A DNA stretch of 64,000 nt, from contig JAIMKV010000009.1 of assembly GCA_020692205.1 (NCBI GenBank), forward strand, positions 28,552-92,551, written 5' to 3'. Positions 27,841-37,097 of this stretch are shown piece by piece. Under the pieces are notes generated by a model that was not told the DNA's origin, searched no databases, and saw nothing but the letters and a program-made list of their open reading frames with translations. The stretch comes from Myxosarcina sp. GA_180221_E-2-1-MAG-40_15. GTDB taxonomy: Bacteria > Cyanobacteriota > Cyanobacteriia > Cyanobacteriales > Xenococcaceae. Positions within the stretch are counted from its first letter, which is position 1. The number at the start of each line of letters is the position of its first letter. A program made the position numbers and the translations under genes.

Positions 27841-28687
27841 TTATTTTGTTTGATTGAACTTCCTGCTCGCTTTTTAACTGTGCTTTAGCCTGTTGCCAAA
27901 GAGATTCTAACTCATCAAGATTGTAATCTGTCAGAGGACGAGGGGCGAATTTTTCCATCATTGATAAACGTTGAATAAAACGACTGTTTGTTCCCTGTAA
28001 GCCATCAAACGGACTTAGATCATACCAACGAGCAAGATTAATTATCGTAAATAGCAAATCTCCTAATTCTTCTTGTTGGTGTGATTTATCCTCAGTAGCT
28101 AATGCTGCTTTAAATTCGGCTAACTCTTCTGCAAACTTTGACCAGACTCCTTCTATATTTGTCCATTCAAAACCTGCCGCTGCTGCCTTGGTCGATATTT
28201 TCATTCCTGCAATTAGGGGTGGTAAGCTGCGAGCATAGCGTTTTAACTTACGGCTAAGCAACTGTGCTTGTTCGGGAGTTTCTCCTTTCTCCGCTGCCTT
28301 AATTTGTTCCCAGTTTTGAGCGACTTGCGCTGCATTATCGACTTCTACCTCAGCAAAGACATGAGGATGACGACGAATCAGCTTTTCGGTAATTCCCCTG
28401 GCAACATCTTCCAGGGTAAAATCTTGGCGTTCACTAGCGATTTGAGTCTGCAAGACTACTTGTAACAATAAATCACCTAGCTCTTCGGCGATCGCTTCAG
28501 GATCTTCTCGTTGCAGTGCATCGACAACTTCGTAAGCTTCTTCAATGACGTAGGGGATCAAAGTCTGTGGTGTTTGCGCTAAATCCCAAGGACATCCCTC
28601 ATCGGGGGATCTTAGCTGAGCAACTACTTCAATCAAACGCTGTAGGGCCTCTAAAATAGACTGATGGGTCGTTGAATGAGAATCCAT
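27827..28687 (-). CDS. mazG: Nucleoside triphosphate pyrophosphohydrolase MazG
   Basis: MazG hydrolyses canonical and non-canonical NTPs to NMP and pyrophosphate, and is linked to (p)ppGpp and stress responses. The 286-aa protein has a duplicated four-helix MazG fold. The first copy contains EEAYEVVDALQ and EELGDLLLQVVLQTQ. The second contains EELAEFKAAL and EELGDLLFTIINLARW. EExxE...EExxD metal-binding residues are present in both. Length is as in Escherichia coli MazG. It overlaps the downstream oxidoreductase gene by 14 nt. Confidence 0.94.
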   Translation of the reverse strand: MDSHSTTHQSILEALQRLIEVVAQLRSPDEGCPWDLAQTPQTLIPYVIEEAYEVVDALQREDPEAIAEELGDLLLQVVLQTQIASERQDFTLEDVARGITEKLIRRHPHVFAEVEVDNAAQVAQNWEQIKAAEKGETPEQAQLLSRKLKRYARSLPPLIAGMKISTKAAAAGFEWTNIEGVWSKFAEELAEFKAALATEDKSHQQEELGDLLFTIINLARWYDLSPFDGLQGTNSRFIQRLSMMEKFAPRPLTDYNLDELESLWQQAKAQLKSEQEVQSNKINDHI

Positions 28688-28728
28688 GCTCTTTTATTAC
28701 TATAACTTTATTTTTAGCTCAATTTTTT

Positions 28729-29007
28729 TTAGGCGGTTCGAGCCTGCTTAATCATGGCTATCAGAGTATGGTGAGCGTCCTCTGCATCTTTGAGAAGATG
28801 ATCAAACTCGACTCGAACAGGGACTACTTCTCCAGCAATTCGAGCTGAGATATTCATTCCTTGGGGATCGATTGAGTTCATAGTTGCGGTTTCTGCTTGA
28901 GGCGCATTGCCATAAACTCTGGCATAAAGAGCGATCGCCTCAGCGTGATCTTGGTTCATGTGTTGACAAATGCGATCGCTAATAGCAGGAGTAATCGGTT
29001 CAGACAT
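28729..29007 (-). CDS. DUF2470 domain protein
   Basis: A 92-aa protein consisting of one DUF2470 domain, with HMNQDHAEAIALYAR and GMNISARIAG. This domain is also found at the C-terminus of heme-utilisation/HugZ-like and pyridoxamine phosphate oxidase-like proteins, and as a free small protein in phototrophs. There it may bind heme or tetrapyrroles; this is from the family, not shown here. The histidine of HAEAI is the conserved candidate ligand. It stands alone on the minus strand, 41 nt from mazG. Confidence 0.8.
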   Translation of the reverse strand: MSEPITPAISDRICQHMNQDHAEAIALYARVYGNAPQAETATMNSIDPQGMNISARIAGEVVPVRVEFDHLLKDAEDAHHTLIAMIKQARTA

Positions 29008-29155
29008 AATTAGTTTTTGATGTGAGTTTAAACGCTAGTTTTTCCAGATTATCTATGTCAGTCAAGATTATTATGCCAGTAAATCAGCCCGAGCTTGAGT
29101 AATTATCAAGGCGATCGTCAATGATTTGACCGAATATTAACCAAAAGTCTCATAA

Positions 29156-29611
29156 TTATAGAAGTTCAGTATTTCTTACTTTGCGAATTGTTTGAGGCAA
29201 AACACCTACTAGCAAAGCAAAAGCTTCATCAGGAAGATCAGCCACCGTTTCCATATCAAACCAATGTTCAAACTGATTTAAAATAACCTGCGCTCTTTCT
29301 GTTGGTTCGGGGTTGTCGATAATTTGCTTAGTTAGTCGAACCCATTGTCGTCTCATCTTGTAGGCTTGCTTTCTTTCTTGAGAATTTTGAGGGGCAACTA
29401 AAGACACATTACCTACCGCTAGCAGATTAATTATACCTAGATCGAATTGTCCACCAACAATTGCTCCTGGCCCGGCAAATTCAGCATGGTACTTTTTATA
29501 AATAATGAGTCCATTTTTGCGACGCGGATTAACTATCAATAACTCTTTGGCTTTTAATCTTGATAGAAGCCGCTCGATTTTAAACTTACTGTCTATATTT
29601 TGTTCGTTCAC
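29156..29611 (-). CDS. Conserved hypothetical protein (151 aa)
   Basis: A 151-aa soluble, fairly basic protein. It starts MNEQNIDSKFKIERLLSRLKAKELL, has a central GPGAIVGGQFDLGIINLLAVG segment, and has a helical C-terminus with MRRQWVRLTKQIIDNPEP. No known motif was recognised. The length, codon use and isolated position look like a normal gene. A function cannot be proposed. Confidence 0.65.
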   Translation of the reverse strand: MNEQNIDSKFKIERLLSRLKAKELLIVNPRRKNGLIIYKKYHAEFAGPGAIVGGQFDLGIINLLAVGNVSLVAPQNSQERKQAYKMRRQWVRLTKQIIDNPEPTERAQVILNQFEHWFDMETVADLPDEAFALLVGVLPQTIRKVRNTELL

Positions 29612-29705
29612 TCTTTAAGTACTATCGCTCAAGCTCAAAATCTCAGCAGATTACCATCAACTTAGCACCATAATTTTAAAATGAACTATAAAGAACTATA
29701 AATTT

Positions 29706-30317
29706 TTAATCTGTTTTAATCTGTTTTTTTAATAGTAGGCGCGGTGAATAATCAAACCACAAGTTGCCCCAATTTGCTTCTATATTTGAAATTTGGTAGC
29801 CGTGATGACAATATAACTGTTTAGCAGAGTCATTATTATCTAAAACATGAAGCCGAGTTTCTTGATAACCCCAATCGAGAGCAATCTGCTCACATTTAGT
29901 TAAAAGCTGACTACCAATACCCCGACGGCGGAAATCTGGATTAACGGCTAGGTTAGAAATATAGGGATACTGAACGTTAGTAGACCATAGAGAAGGAGAA
30001 CGCAGTGCTATTTCCACAGTACCAACAATTGATAAGTCTGAATTGTCCTTCGCTCTAACTTGAGAATCTTGATGATCTGACGGGGGTAATTTAGCTACAA
30101 AGCAACGATAAAGGGGCGAATGAGAACGTAGACGGTAGCGCAAATCTTCATTAATGGTAAATTGCAGAAATGGATAAATCCAGCTAGCAAAATGAGGAAA
30201 GTTATAAAAACTCTGGGCCAAAATTGTGCTAATTGCTTTAGTATTTTCTATTGCAGCGGGGTGAATAGTTAATTTTAAATTGTTATCGATGTTGTGATCA
30301 ACGGATTTTAAAATCAT
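29706..30317 (-). CDS. GNAT family N-acetyltransferase
   Basis: A 203-aa acetyltransferase of the GNAT superfamily. The acetyl-CoA-binding motif A reads YISNLAVNPDFRRRGIGSQLLTKCEQIA near residue 125 (R/Q-x-x-G-x-G/A loop RRRGIG). Motif B follows with LHVLDNNDSAKQLYCHHGYQ. The substrate cannot be inferred. It is followed by DUF2470 and other isolated small genes rather than an operon. Confidence 0.87.
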   Translation of the reverse strand: MILKSVDHNIDNNLKLTIHPAAIENTKAISTILAQSFYNFPHFASWIYPFLQFTINEDLRYRLRSHSPLYRCFVAKLPPSDHQDSQVRAKDNSDLSIVGTVEIALRSPSLWSTNVQYPYISNLAVNPDFRRRGIGSQLLTKCEQIALDWGYQETRLHVLDNNDSAKQLYCHHGYQISNIEANWGNLWFDYSPRLLLKKQIKTD

Positions 30318-30430
30318 TAACTAAAAAGTAAACTCAAATTGTTTAATAATTGTAGTTGCAGATGAAGGCGGATGGGTTTTTTCTTAACTGTTTGGGAATA
30401 ATAAGATTATGCCTTTGGCTTTTAGACAAT

Positions 30431-30457
30431 TGCACCAAGCCCCGTCGTTTCACGGCG
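30431..30457. repeat. GC-rich hairpin resembling an IS200/IS605-type end
   Basis: The sequence agccccgtcgtttcacggcggggtc forms a stem of ccccgtcg with cggcgggg around tttca. Such hairpins with this loop are familiar at the right end (and omega-RNA) of TnpB-carrying IS605 elements in cyanobacteria, where they follow the tnpB stop codon. No tnpB is present here, so it would be a remnant; a terminator is the alternative. It lies in the 254-nt gap before the cyclase gene. Confidence 0.4.
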
Positions 30458-30571
30458 GGGTCTCTCTGACTTCGTTAATCAAGAGCTTTAACTGCTTTTA
30501 ATTTAAGTTAATCGCTTTTGGCTTAGTTGGTGTCGCTCAATTGTCTTTGATCGCAAACCAAAATTGAATCA

Positions 30572-32896
30572 ATGCTTCAATCTGAATATAGTGAGCTACT
30601 GAGTGATTTGTCTTGGGAAAAGACGGGTCAAGTCATCGTTGATGGAGTTGGTCAGTTGCTTAACATTGACATCGCCATATTACATATTAATCAATTGCCG
30701 TCTCAAGCTGAACAGTATTTCTTCTATCAAAAATTTAACGCAGAAAGCTCCCAAATAGATGCGGATTTACTCAAATTAACAGTCACACCTTGTACTGAAT
30801 TTAGTTTGAATAACTTAATTATTAATCAGTATGAGACTCAAAAATCTGAGCTACAGGTTACTACTAGCTATCAAGCTTGTATGCAGGCTAAAATACGTTC
30901 TACTTTATCTATTGCTCTATTTTCCCAAAGTAATTTATCTGCTTCTTTGACGATACATCGCCTTCAAAAATTTGATTGTTGGCAAGAACAAGAGGTAAAA
31001 GCGGTGAGGATGATGGCAAATCAGGCGAGTCTACTGATTTCTCAAATGCTAGCTAAAGAGAAGCTACAAGAATTAGCTCATCGAGAAACGACGATCAATC
31101 GCATTACGGCAACAATCCGTTCTAGCTTAGAGCCACCAGTGATGTTTGCGACTATAGCCAAAGAGTTAGGGGAAGCGTTAAAAGTGGACGGCTGTACTCT
31201 ATCGCTGTGGACTAAAAGCGATCGCTTTGTTAAATGTGTCGGCTTATACAATCCTTATGAACCGCAAAAAATTATCAAAGATTCTCCTGACTGGCAACAG
31301 GCGACTACCTCCAGCGTGCCGATTCATAAAAATCCAATTCTTCAAGCTCTTTTATTTACTAAAAAAACGGTTAAGTCTTCAGACTTGGAACAGCAGCAAA
31401 ATTTGGCTCGTTATGAGCTTCCCTGGCACGCTAAAGCCAGAGCTTTGATGATTGTACCGTTAATTGTCGAGGAGGAACTTATTGGTAGTATTACCCTGAG
31501 ACAGTCTGACACGTCTCGTAATTGGAGCCAGTCAGAAATTGATTTAGCCGAAGCCGTTGCATCCCAGGCAGCGATCGCGATTGATCAGGTTTTAACTCAT
31601 CAACAAGTAAAAGAATTAGCTCATCGAGAAACGACGATCAATCGCATTACGGCAACAATCCGTTCTAGCTTAGAGCCACCAGTGATGTTTGCGACTATAG
31701 CCAAAGAGTTAGGGGAAGCGTTAAAAGTGGACGGCTGTACTCTATCGCTGTGGACTAAAAGCGATCGCTTTGTTAAATGTGTCGGCTTATACAATCCTTA
31801 TGAACCGCAAAAAATTATCAAAGATTCTCCTGACTGGCAACAGGCGACTACCTCCAGCGTGCCGATTCATAAAAATCCAATTCTTCAAGCTCTTTTATTT
31901 ACTAAAAAAACGGTTAAGTCTTCAGACTTGGAACAGCAGCAAAATTTGGCTCGTTATGAGCTTCCCTGGCACGCTAAAGCCAGAGCTTTGATGATTGTAC
32001 CGTTAATTGTCGAGGAGGAACTTATTGGTAGTATTACCCTGAGACAGTCTGACACGTCTCGTAATTGGAGCCAGTCAGAAATTGATTTAGCCGAAGCCGT
32101 TGCATCTCAGGCAGCGATCGCCGTTTGCCAAGCAAAACTATATCAAACCACCAAAAGACAAGCACAGCAGCTACAAATTGAAGAACAAAAAGTCAGAAAG
32201 CTAAATTATTATCTTACGGAGTCGGTATTAAAACGATTTCTACCCGAGGCAATTGTTAACAAAGCTGCTACGGGAGAACTTTCTTTGGATCTAACCCCTG
32301 AACCCCGACGAATCACGGTTTTATTCTGCGATTTGGTTGGCTTTACCAATTTATCTAGTCAGTTAGGAGTACTTCCCTTGGCAGAAATACTTAACGAGTA
32401 TCTAGAAGCAATGAGTAAAGCAGTATTTGACCGCGGTGGCACGGTAGACAAATTTATTGGCGATGGCGTGATGGCAATGTTTGGCGCACCTGAAGATTTA
32501 TCTTGTCCCGAACAAGCAACCAGAGCGATCGCCACGGCCGAAACTATGTATTTCTATCTGCAAAAGCTAAATGAACGTTGGCAAGCCAAAGCTTTGAAAA
32601 CCAACCGTCAAGTTCCTCTACTAAAAATGCGCTGTGGAATTCATCAGGGGAAAGCGGTAGTGGGAATGTTCGGTGGCGGACAAAGAAAAGACTATACTGC
32701 TGTAGGTAAAGTAGTCAATATTGCAGCTCGTTTACAGAACGTTGCTTCTCCTAACAGTATCCTGATCTCAGAAGCTGTAGTGAATTCTTTAGGAAACAAA
32801 GTTAATTGGGAACCAGGACAAAATTTTCAGCTTAAAGGTATCGAACCAGATTTTCGGGCATTTAAGATTAAAATCAAAGACGATTGGCACTTATAG
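30572..32896 (+). CDS. GAF-domain adenylate cyclase with duplicated GAF module
   Basis: A 774-aa class III nucleotide cyclase. Order: an N-terminal GAF-like domain (about 1-165), a second and third GAF domain (about 167-336 and 348-517) that are almost identical to each other, a short coiled coil (about 520-560), and a catalytic domain (about 575-770). Metal-binding aspartates are D587 (FCDLVGFT) and D631 (FIGDGVMAMFG). Lysine in VDKFIGDG and Asp in KDYTAVG fit adenylate rather than guanylate specificity, and VNIAARL carries the transition-state Asn and Arg. It should make cAMP in response to ligands of the GAF domains. It is a soluble protein. The GAF duplication is described as a separate repeat. 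Confidence 0.9.
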   Translation: MLQSEYSELLSDLSWEKTGQVIVDGVGQLLNIDIAILHINQLPSQAEQYFFYQKFNAESSQIDADLLKLTVTPCTEFSLNNLIINQYETQKSELQVTTSYQACMQAKIRSTLSIALFSQSNLSASLTIHRLQKFDCWQEQEVKAVRMMANQASLLISQMLAKEKLQELAHRETTINRITATIRSSLEPPVMFATIAKELGEALKVDGCTLSLWTKSDRFVKCVGLYNPYEPQKIIKDSPDWQQATTSSVPIHKNPILQALLFTKKTVKSSDLEQQQNLARYELPWHAKARALMIVPLIVEEELIGSITLRQSDTSRNWSQSEIDLAEAVASQAAIAIDQVLTHQQVKELAHRETTINRITATIRSSLEPPVMFATIAKELGEALKVDGCTLSLWTKSDRFVKCVGLYNPYEPQKIIKDSPDWQQATTSSVPIHKNPILQALLFTKKTVKSSDLEQQQNLARYELPWHAKARALMIVPLIVEEELIGSITLRQSDTSRNWSQSEIDLAEAVASQAAIAVCQAKLYQTTKRQAQQLQIEEQKVRKLNYYLTESVLKRFLPEAIVNKAATGELSLDLTPEPRRITVLFCDLVGFTNLSSQLGVLPLAEILNEYLEAMSKAVFDRGGTVDKFIGDGVMAMFGAPEDLSCPEQATRAIATAETMYFYLQKLNERWQAKALKTNRQVPLLKMRCGIHQGKAVVGMFGGGQRKDYTAVGKVVNIAARLQNVASPNSILISEAVVNSLGNKVNWEPGQNFQLKGIEPDFRAFKIKIKDDWHL
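31068..32121. repeat. Tandem 511-bp repeat, near-identical, period 543 bp
   Basis: Bases 31068-31578 and 31611-32121 are the same apart from one C/T difference (31564 versus 32107), seen by direct comparison. Together with a 32-bp unique linker the unit repeats with period 543, a multiple of three, so the reading frame is kept and one GAF domain is doubled. Near-identity at the DNA level implies recent duplication or ongoing gene conversion. It could also be an assembly artefact. Confidence 0.9.
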
Positions 32897-33048
32897 GTTA
32901 ATTATTTCTTCTGCCAAGCGATCGCGAATTATTTTCCATTAATTAACCAAAATATCAGCAAATCTTGGTTTTTTCTGCAATCTTCGGCAATATTTATTAG
33001 GCTAAGTAATAAAGATTAAATTTATACCCCAGCCCTCAAAACGCCACT

Positions 33049-34242
33049 ATGGTCGAACAGATTAAATTCCAATATTCTCTATCTTGGATTACTCAGATTG
33101 CCCAAATTCCTCAGTCAATTTGGGATGAGTTAGCAAAACCGTTAAACACACCATTTTTAGAATGGGAATGGCTTAACAACATTGAAACTTCTGGTAGTGC
33201 TACGGCTCGTACTGGATGGCAACCTTGCCATTTAGCAGTATGGCGCAACAGTCAGCTAATTGGAGCAGCACCTTTATACATTAAAGGACATAGCTATGGA
33301 GAATTTGTCTTTGACCATCAGTGGGCAGATTTATCTCATCGTTTAGGTGTAGAGTACTACCCTAAATTAGTGGGTATGACTCCTTTTACTCCAGCAGTAG
33401 GATATCGTTTCTTGATCGCTCCTGAAGAAGATGAAGCAATGATTACCGAACTTATGGTGGCAGCAATTGATAATTTCTGCGATCGCAATCGTCTTTCAAG
33501 CTGCAATTTCTTATTTGTCGATCCTGATTGGCAAGCAATCATGACCCAAAATGGGTTTCATAGTTGGCTGCATCATGGTTATATCTGGTCTAATCTTGAT
33601 TTTAAAAGTTTTGATGACTATCTCAAAATGTTTAATAGTGACCAGCGCAAAAATATTAAACGCGAGCGAAAAGCTGTAGCCAAAGCTGGTTTATATACTA
33701 AAACCTACGTTGGTTCAGAGATTCCTCGCCATTTATATTCTGATATTTATCGATTTTATAGTAGTACTTGCAACAAATTTTATTGGGGTAGTAAATACTT
33801 AACTCGCCAGTTTTTTGAACAGCTTGATCCTAACTATAGCGATCGCATTTTACTGGTAGCAGCATACACAGAACAAGACGACAAAACTCCTGTAGGAATG
33901 TCTTTTTGTCTCCATAAAGGCGAGAATTTATATGGTCGCTACTGGGGTTGCTATGAGGAATATGACTGTTTACATTTCGAGACTTGTTATTACAAGCCAA
34001 TTGAATGGGCAATAGCCAATGGGATAAAAATGTACGATCCTGGTGCAGGAGGCAGACACAAGAAACGAAGGGGATTTCCTGCCACTGCCAATTATAGTTT
34101 ACATCGTTTTTATAACCACCGTATGGCTCAAGTATTAAATAACTATATGGGTGAAGTCAATCGCATGTCGCAAGCAGAAATTACGGCAATTAACGATAAC
34201 CTGCCTTTCAATCAACAAGAAATCACCTTCAATTTAGATTGA
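33049..34242 (+). CDS. GNAT/FemAB-like acyltransferase (DUF482 type)
   Basis: A 397-aa protein of the FemAB-like acyltransferase group. The N-terminal half shows FLEWEWLNNIETSGSA and AAPLYIKGHSYGEFVFDHQWADL; the C-terminal half has FYSSTCNKFYWGSKYLTRQFFEQL and GMSFCLHKGENLYGRYWGCYEEYDCLHFETCYYKPIEWAI. This pattern matches proteins annotated as peptidoglycan biosynthesis or GNAT family of the DUF482 type. The reaction is not established. It stands alone after a 152-nt gap. Confidence 0.8.
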   Translation: MVEQIKFQYSLSWITQIAQIPQSIWDELAKPLNTPFLEWEWLNNIETSGSATARTGWQPCHLAVWRNSQLIGAAPLYIKGHSYGEFVFDHQWADLSHRLGVEYYPKLVGMTPFTPAVGYRFLIAPEEDEAMITELMVAAIDNFCDRNRLSSCNFLFVDPDWQAIMTQNGFHSWLHHGYIWSNLDFKSFDDYLKMFNSDQRKNIKRERKAVAKAGLYTKTYVGSEIPRHLYSDIYRFYSSTCNKFYWGSKYLTRQFFEQLDPNYSDRILLVAAYTEQDDKTPVGMSFCLHKGENLYGRYWGCYEEYDCLHFETCYYKPIEWAIANGIKMYDPGAGGRHKKRRGFPATANYSLHRFYNHRMAQVLNNYMGEVNRMSQAEITAINDNLPFNQQEITFNLD

Positions 34243-34403
34243 GCCATAGATCATCTGGCACAATCACATTAAGTACGAAATCATGGATCGGGCGATCGCT
34301 AATAACTTGAGAACTAGCTGAGCAAGATCTAACTCTAGGGAGATAAAGATAGAAGAGAGTTCTAATAAAATGGCGAATGTAGAGAAATTAATCATAAATA
34401 AAT

Positions 34404-34811
34404 ATGTTGAGTTCACAACTATCGATTGGTAGACTAAAAGCTTACGCAGGTAAATTGACCCTTGCGATGAGTGCGATCGCTTTATCTATTTTTGTCTGGT
34501 TTGGTTTTGCTTCAGTTACCGGTCTTACAGCTAATGCAGAAACTATCGGTGACCTACCTTTGATTGTTGCTACATCTGGGGTATCTGATCAAGTGGAAGG
34601 TACAGCAGAAAAAGGTATTGGTACAATCAGACGTAACCTGGGTGATATGACAGGAGATACATCTGAACAAGCAGAAGGTGCAATGCAGCAGGCTAAAGGT
34701 GACGCTAAGCAAAATTTAGGCACTGCTAAAAACAAATTTGATGATGCTAAAGATACTGTAGAAGATAAATCTGAAAGTATTATCGATTCAGTAAAAAACT
34801 TCTTTGAATAA
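34404..34811 (+). CDS. CsbD-family stress protein with N-terminal membrane segment
   Basis: A 135-aa protein with a hydrophobic N-terminal helix (about residues 19-40) that could anchor it or serve as a signal peptide. A CsbD-like region follows with VEGTAEKGIGTIRRNLGDMTGD, AEGAMQQAKGDAKQNLGTAK and a hydrophilic helical tail. CsbD proteins are general-stress proteins of unknown biochemical role. A separate short CsbD-like gene lies at 35496 on the same strand. Confidence 0.82.
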   Translation: MLSSQLSIGRLKAYAGKLTLAMSAIALSIFVWFGFASVTGLTANAETIGDLPLIVATSGVSDQVEGTAEKGIGTIRRNLGDMTGDTSEQAEGAMQQAKGDAKQNLGTAKNKFDDAKDTVEDKSESIIDSVKNFFE

Positions 34812-34992
34812 ATCAATACCAGCCAAGAGAAAGTTTCTTGTTGAGTGGTGATTAATCGACAATTAATCAACAAGCAAATTAAGTAATCAGAATGCCAACT
34901 TGCATGTTGTTCCAATCTCGGTCATTAATCGCCTTTCTTATCACTAATTAATCTAAATTGTTTATTTAGCCATAATTTAAAAACATATAGCA

Positions 34993-35343
34993 ATGAGTCA
35001 AGAACCACAAAATGCTTTTAAAGACGATGGAATTCGCCCAATCCAAAGCACAGAGCTTGAAATAGCAGCTACTTTTGAGGAGGATGGAGAACGTCCGATC
35101 GCCGAAAGTCCAGAGTTTTTGCTGCGCGATCGCCAACTAAATAGTAATAGCAGTTTAAGCGAAAATAACGACGTTCAAACCCCCCAAGATCTTGATAGTT
35201 CTAGTCCTGTAAGTAACAGCGAATCAAAGGTTGTTGATACTTTTGAAGCTGATGGAAAACGTCCCATTATGGCTAATGAATATGAGGTAGTAGATACTAT
35301 CAGTATTGATGGCGAACGTCCTATTACTTCTAATAATAGTTAG
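34993..35343 (+). CDS. Protein with four DGxRPI repeats, function unknown
   Basis: A 116-aa, highly acidic, probably disordered protein. It contains four copies of the short unit DG(I/E/K/E)RPI at roughly residues 13, 34, 80 and 106, each preceded by an acidic or aromatic patch and followed by a different polar residue run. I do not recognise it as a named family. It sits between two CsbD-type genes on the same strand (34404 and 35496) with 180-nt and 150-nt gaps, so co-regulation under stress is a reasonable guess. Confidence 0.7.
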   Translation: MSQEPQNAFKDDGIRPIQSTELEIAATFEEDGERPIAESPEFLLRDRQLNSNSSLSENNDVQTPQDLDSSSPVSNSESKVVDTFEADGKRPIMANEYEVVDTISIDGERPITSNNS

Positions 35344-35495
35344 GCAGTTTTTTAGTATAGGGGTTATTTATCTTGCTAAAGATAGAAATAACCCTCAGAT
35401 AAACAACTATATATAAATCATTAGATAGAAGAAAAGCTAGGCTACAATTGTTATTCTGGTCTTGTAGATAATTAGTAAATAAATCAAATAAAAAT

Positions 35496-35675
35496 ATGGG
35501 TATTAAAGACAGTGCTGAAGAATTGAAGCTCAAAGCAGAAGCTAGAAGCGAAAGAATCGAAGGTAAAATCAGAGAAAATTTAGGAGAATATTCTGACGAT
35601 CCAGAAGCAGTTGAAGCCGGAAAAGAAAAGCAAAAGCAAGCAGAAGCTTTAGATGAAAAAGCCGAAAATATGTAA
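35496..35675 (+). CDS. Short CsbD-family protein (59 aa)
   Basis: A 59-aa ORF beginning MGIKDSAEELKLKAEAR and containing RIEGKIRENLGEYSDDPEAVEAGKEK. It is a compact CsbD-like protein: hydrophilic and helical, with the family signature G-K-I-R-E-N-L-G-E. It lacks the N-terminal hydrophobic segment of the larger CsbD protein at 34404, so it is likely cytoplasmic. No strong ribosome-binding site is visible. The 469-nt gap that follows (35676-36144) has a ggga/tccc-type inverted repeat near 36002-36025 but no gene that I can support. Confidence 0.75.
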   Translation: MGIKDSAEELKLKAEARSERIEGKIRENLGEYSDDPEAVEAGKEKQKQAEALDEKAENM

Positions 35676-36144
35676 TCGCATTTTAGCAGACTGTAACTTC
35701 AATCAATAGTTAAATATATGTGCATAGGCGGTTATAGTTAGTGACTGCCTATTCTATTGCTGAGAAAAATTACTCTAGTCTAGATTTAAATTGATTAGCC
35801 CCGCCACCTTGAGCTAATATTTAATTCTACTTAGCTGTTTTTGAATGTTTGATATATTACAGCATTGCGAGCGCTTAAGGAATTAAAGCAGCAAGATCTT
35901 CTCAATTAGGGTTAATTTCCTTAGCTGCGATCAGGGCTTACATAATCTGGTTTTAAAGTGTGTTGCGGCTTAAACTAAAGAAGCTAATGACTAAAAAACA
36001 GGGGACAAAACTAGGTTCATCCCCCGTCTTCGATATCTAGTTGCTGTAAACACTTTAGTGAATCAACAACTAACTTAAGGCATAAAGACTATACTGAGTG
36101 ATCAACTCTGTCATTATCAGCTATCGACTAAATTGCCCAAGAAT

Positions 36145-36381
36145 TTAAACTACTTGTTCTACTTCAACAATTTCAGGAATTTTTTCTCTTAAACGACGTT
36201 CAATACCCATTTTGAGTGTCATCGCCGAACTGGGACAAGATCCACAAGCACCCTGTAGTCTCAATTTGACAATTGGACCTTCAATTTCGGCTAATTCGAC
36301 GTTACCGCCGTCGGCCATTAAATATGGACGTAGTTCATCTAAGACGGTTTCTACATTATCTTGAGTTAATGCTAATGCCAT
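36145..36381 (-). CDS. NifU-like C-terminal domain protein (Nfu type)
   Basis: A 78-aa iron-sulfur scaffold protein made of the NifU C-terminal domain. The two cluster cysteines are in GACGSCPSS near residue 45, and the domain begins with [21 protein letters not shown]. In cyanobacteria small Nfu proteins deliver 4Fe-4S clusters, including to photosystem I. It is followed after 62 nt by the DUF3386 gene on the same strand. Confidence 0.93.
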   Translation of the reverse strand: MALALTQDNVETVLDELRPYLMADGGNVELAEIEGPIVKLRLQGACGSCPSSAMTLKMGIERRLREKIPEIVEVEQVV

Positions 36382-36443
36382 AGTTAATTAAGTTGGTTAA
36401 GTTGCATGTTTATAAATTGATCCTAGCGTGTGATGGCAGGAAT

Positions 36444-37097
36444 TTACGCTACCGCAGCTGGTTCTAACAACTGGCTTTGAGAAAAGACAAATTCAATGGT
36501 AATTTTAGCTTCATTAGGGTCGATAGATTCAATCACCTGATGTTTAGGAATGTAATATTTACCTAGTTTTTCGTAGCTTTCGTTAAACTCGCGTTTAGCT
36601 TTTAGATCGTTGGTTTTAGAATCACGGAAAATAGCATTGTAGCCAGTAGAAATATAGCCTTCTCCCGTATCTAGGCTTTCGTTAGTATTAATCACAAATG
36701 CCATTGGCCCCATAACACGACTAACCTGAGAAATTTCTGTACCGCGAATCTTGTAGTTAGATCCCATAGAGTCGCCTTGAACCAATATTTCTACTGCACC
36801 AGAAGCATCTTCTTCCCCTAAAGTAAAGGTGCTTTTACCGTGAGCGTTTTCAAAAGTGTTGCGTTTACGGTGAGTAATTACATCTCTCATATGATTATAG
36901 ACGCTTTCGGAGACTTTCTCGTCTTCGATACCGCTAACTTCTACAGATAAATCGCTGTTGACTTTGATATCGGCGGTATATACTTCTTCTCCTTGCTTCA
37001 ATTCCAGTTTAGTAGTGTAGCCAGGAAAGTCGCTATCCCAGGTGTAACGGTTTTCGTAAGCGGCGCGAAAGCGATCGCGTGCAGTATTATCTGTCAT
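36444..37097 (-). CDS. DUF3386 domain protein
   Basis: A 217-aa soluble protein matching the DUF3386 pattern. It has RFRAAYENRYTWDSDFPGYTTKLEL at the N-terminus and HMRDVITHRKRNTFE in the middle. The FVINTNESLDTGEGYISTGY and EYEKLGKYYIPKH-like stretches follow towards the end. DUF3386 proteins are known from cyanobacteria and plastids; function is unknown. It is transcribed toward the NifU-like gene and lies 62 nt upstream of it. Confidence 0.85.
   Translation of the reverse strand: MTDNTARDRFRAAYENRYTWDSDFPGYTTKLELKQGEEVYTADIKVNSDLSVEVSGIEDEKVSESVYNHMRDVITHRKRNTFENAHGKSTFTLGEEDASGAVEILVQGDSMGSNYKIRGTEISQVSRVMGPMAFVINTNESLDTGEGYISTGYNAIFRDSKTNDLKAKREFNESYEKLGKYYIPKHQVIESIDPNEAKITIEFVFSQSQLLEPAAVA

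Noticed and set aside
31227..31991. Two identical 73-codon ORFs in the cyclase gene
   Set aside because: They are out-of-frame shadows of the duplicated GAF module; their identity only reflects the repeat.
36002..36025. ggga/tccc inverted repeat as a strong terminator
   Set aside because: The stem is only five pairs with a 14-nt loop and no T-run; not enough to call a feature on its own.
35676..36144. Possible Yfr1-like small RNA in the gene-free stretch
   Set aside because: The conserved unpaired actcctcacac motif of Yfr1 was not found by eye.
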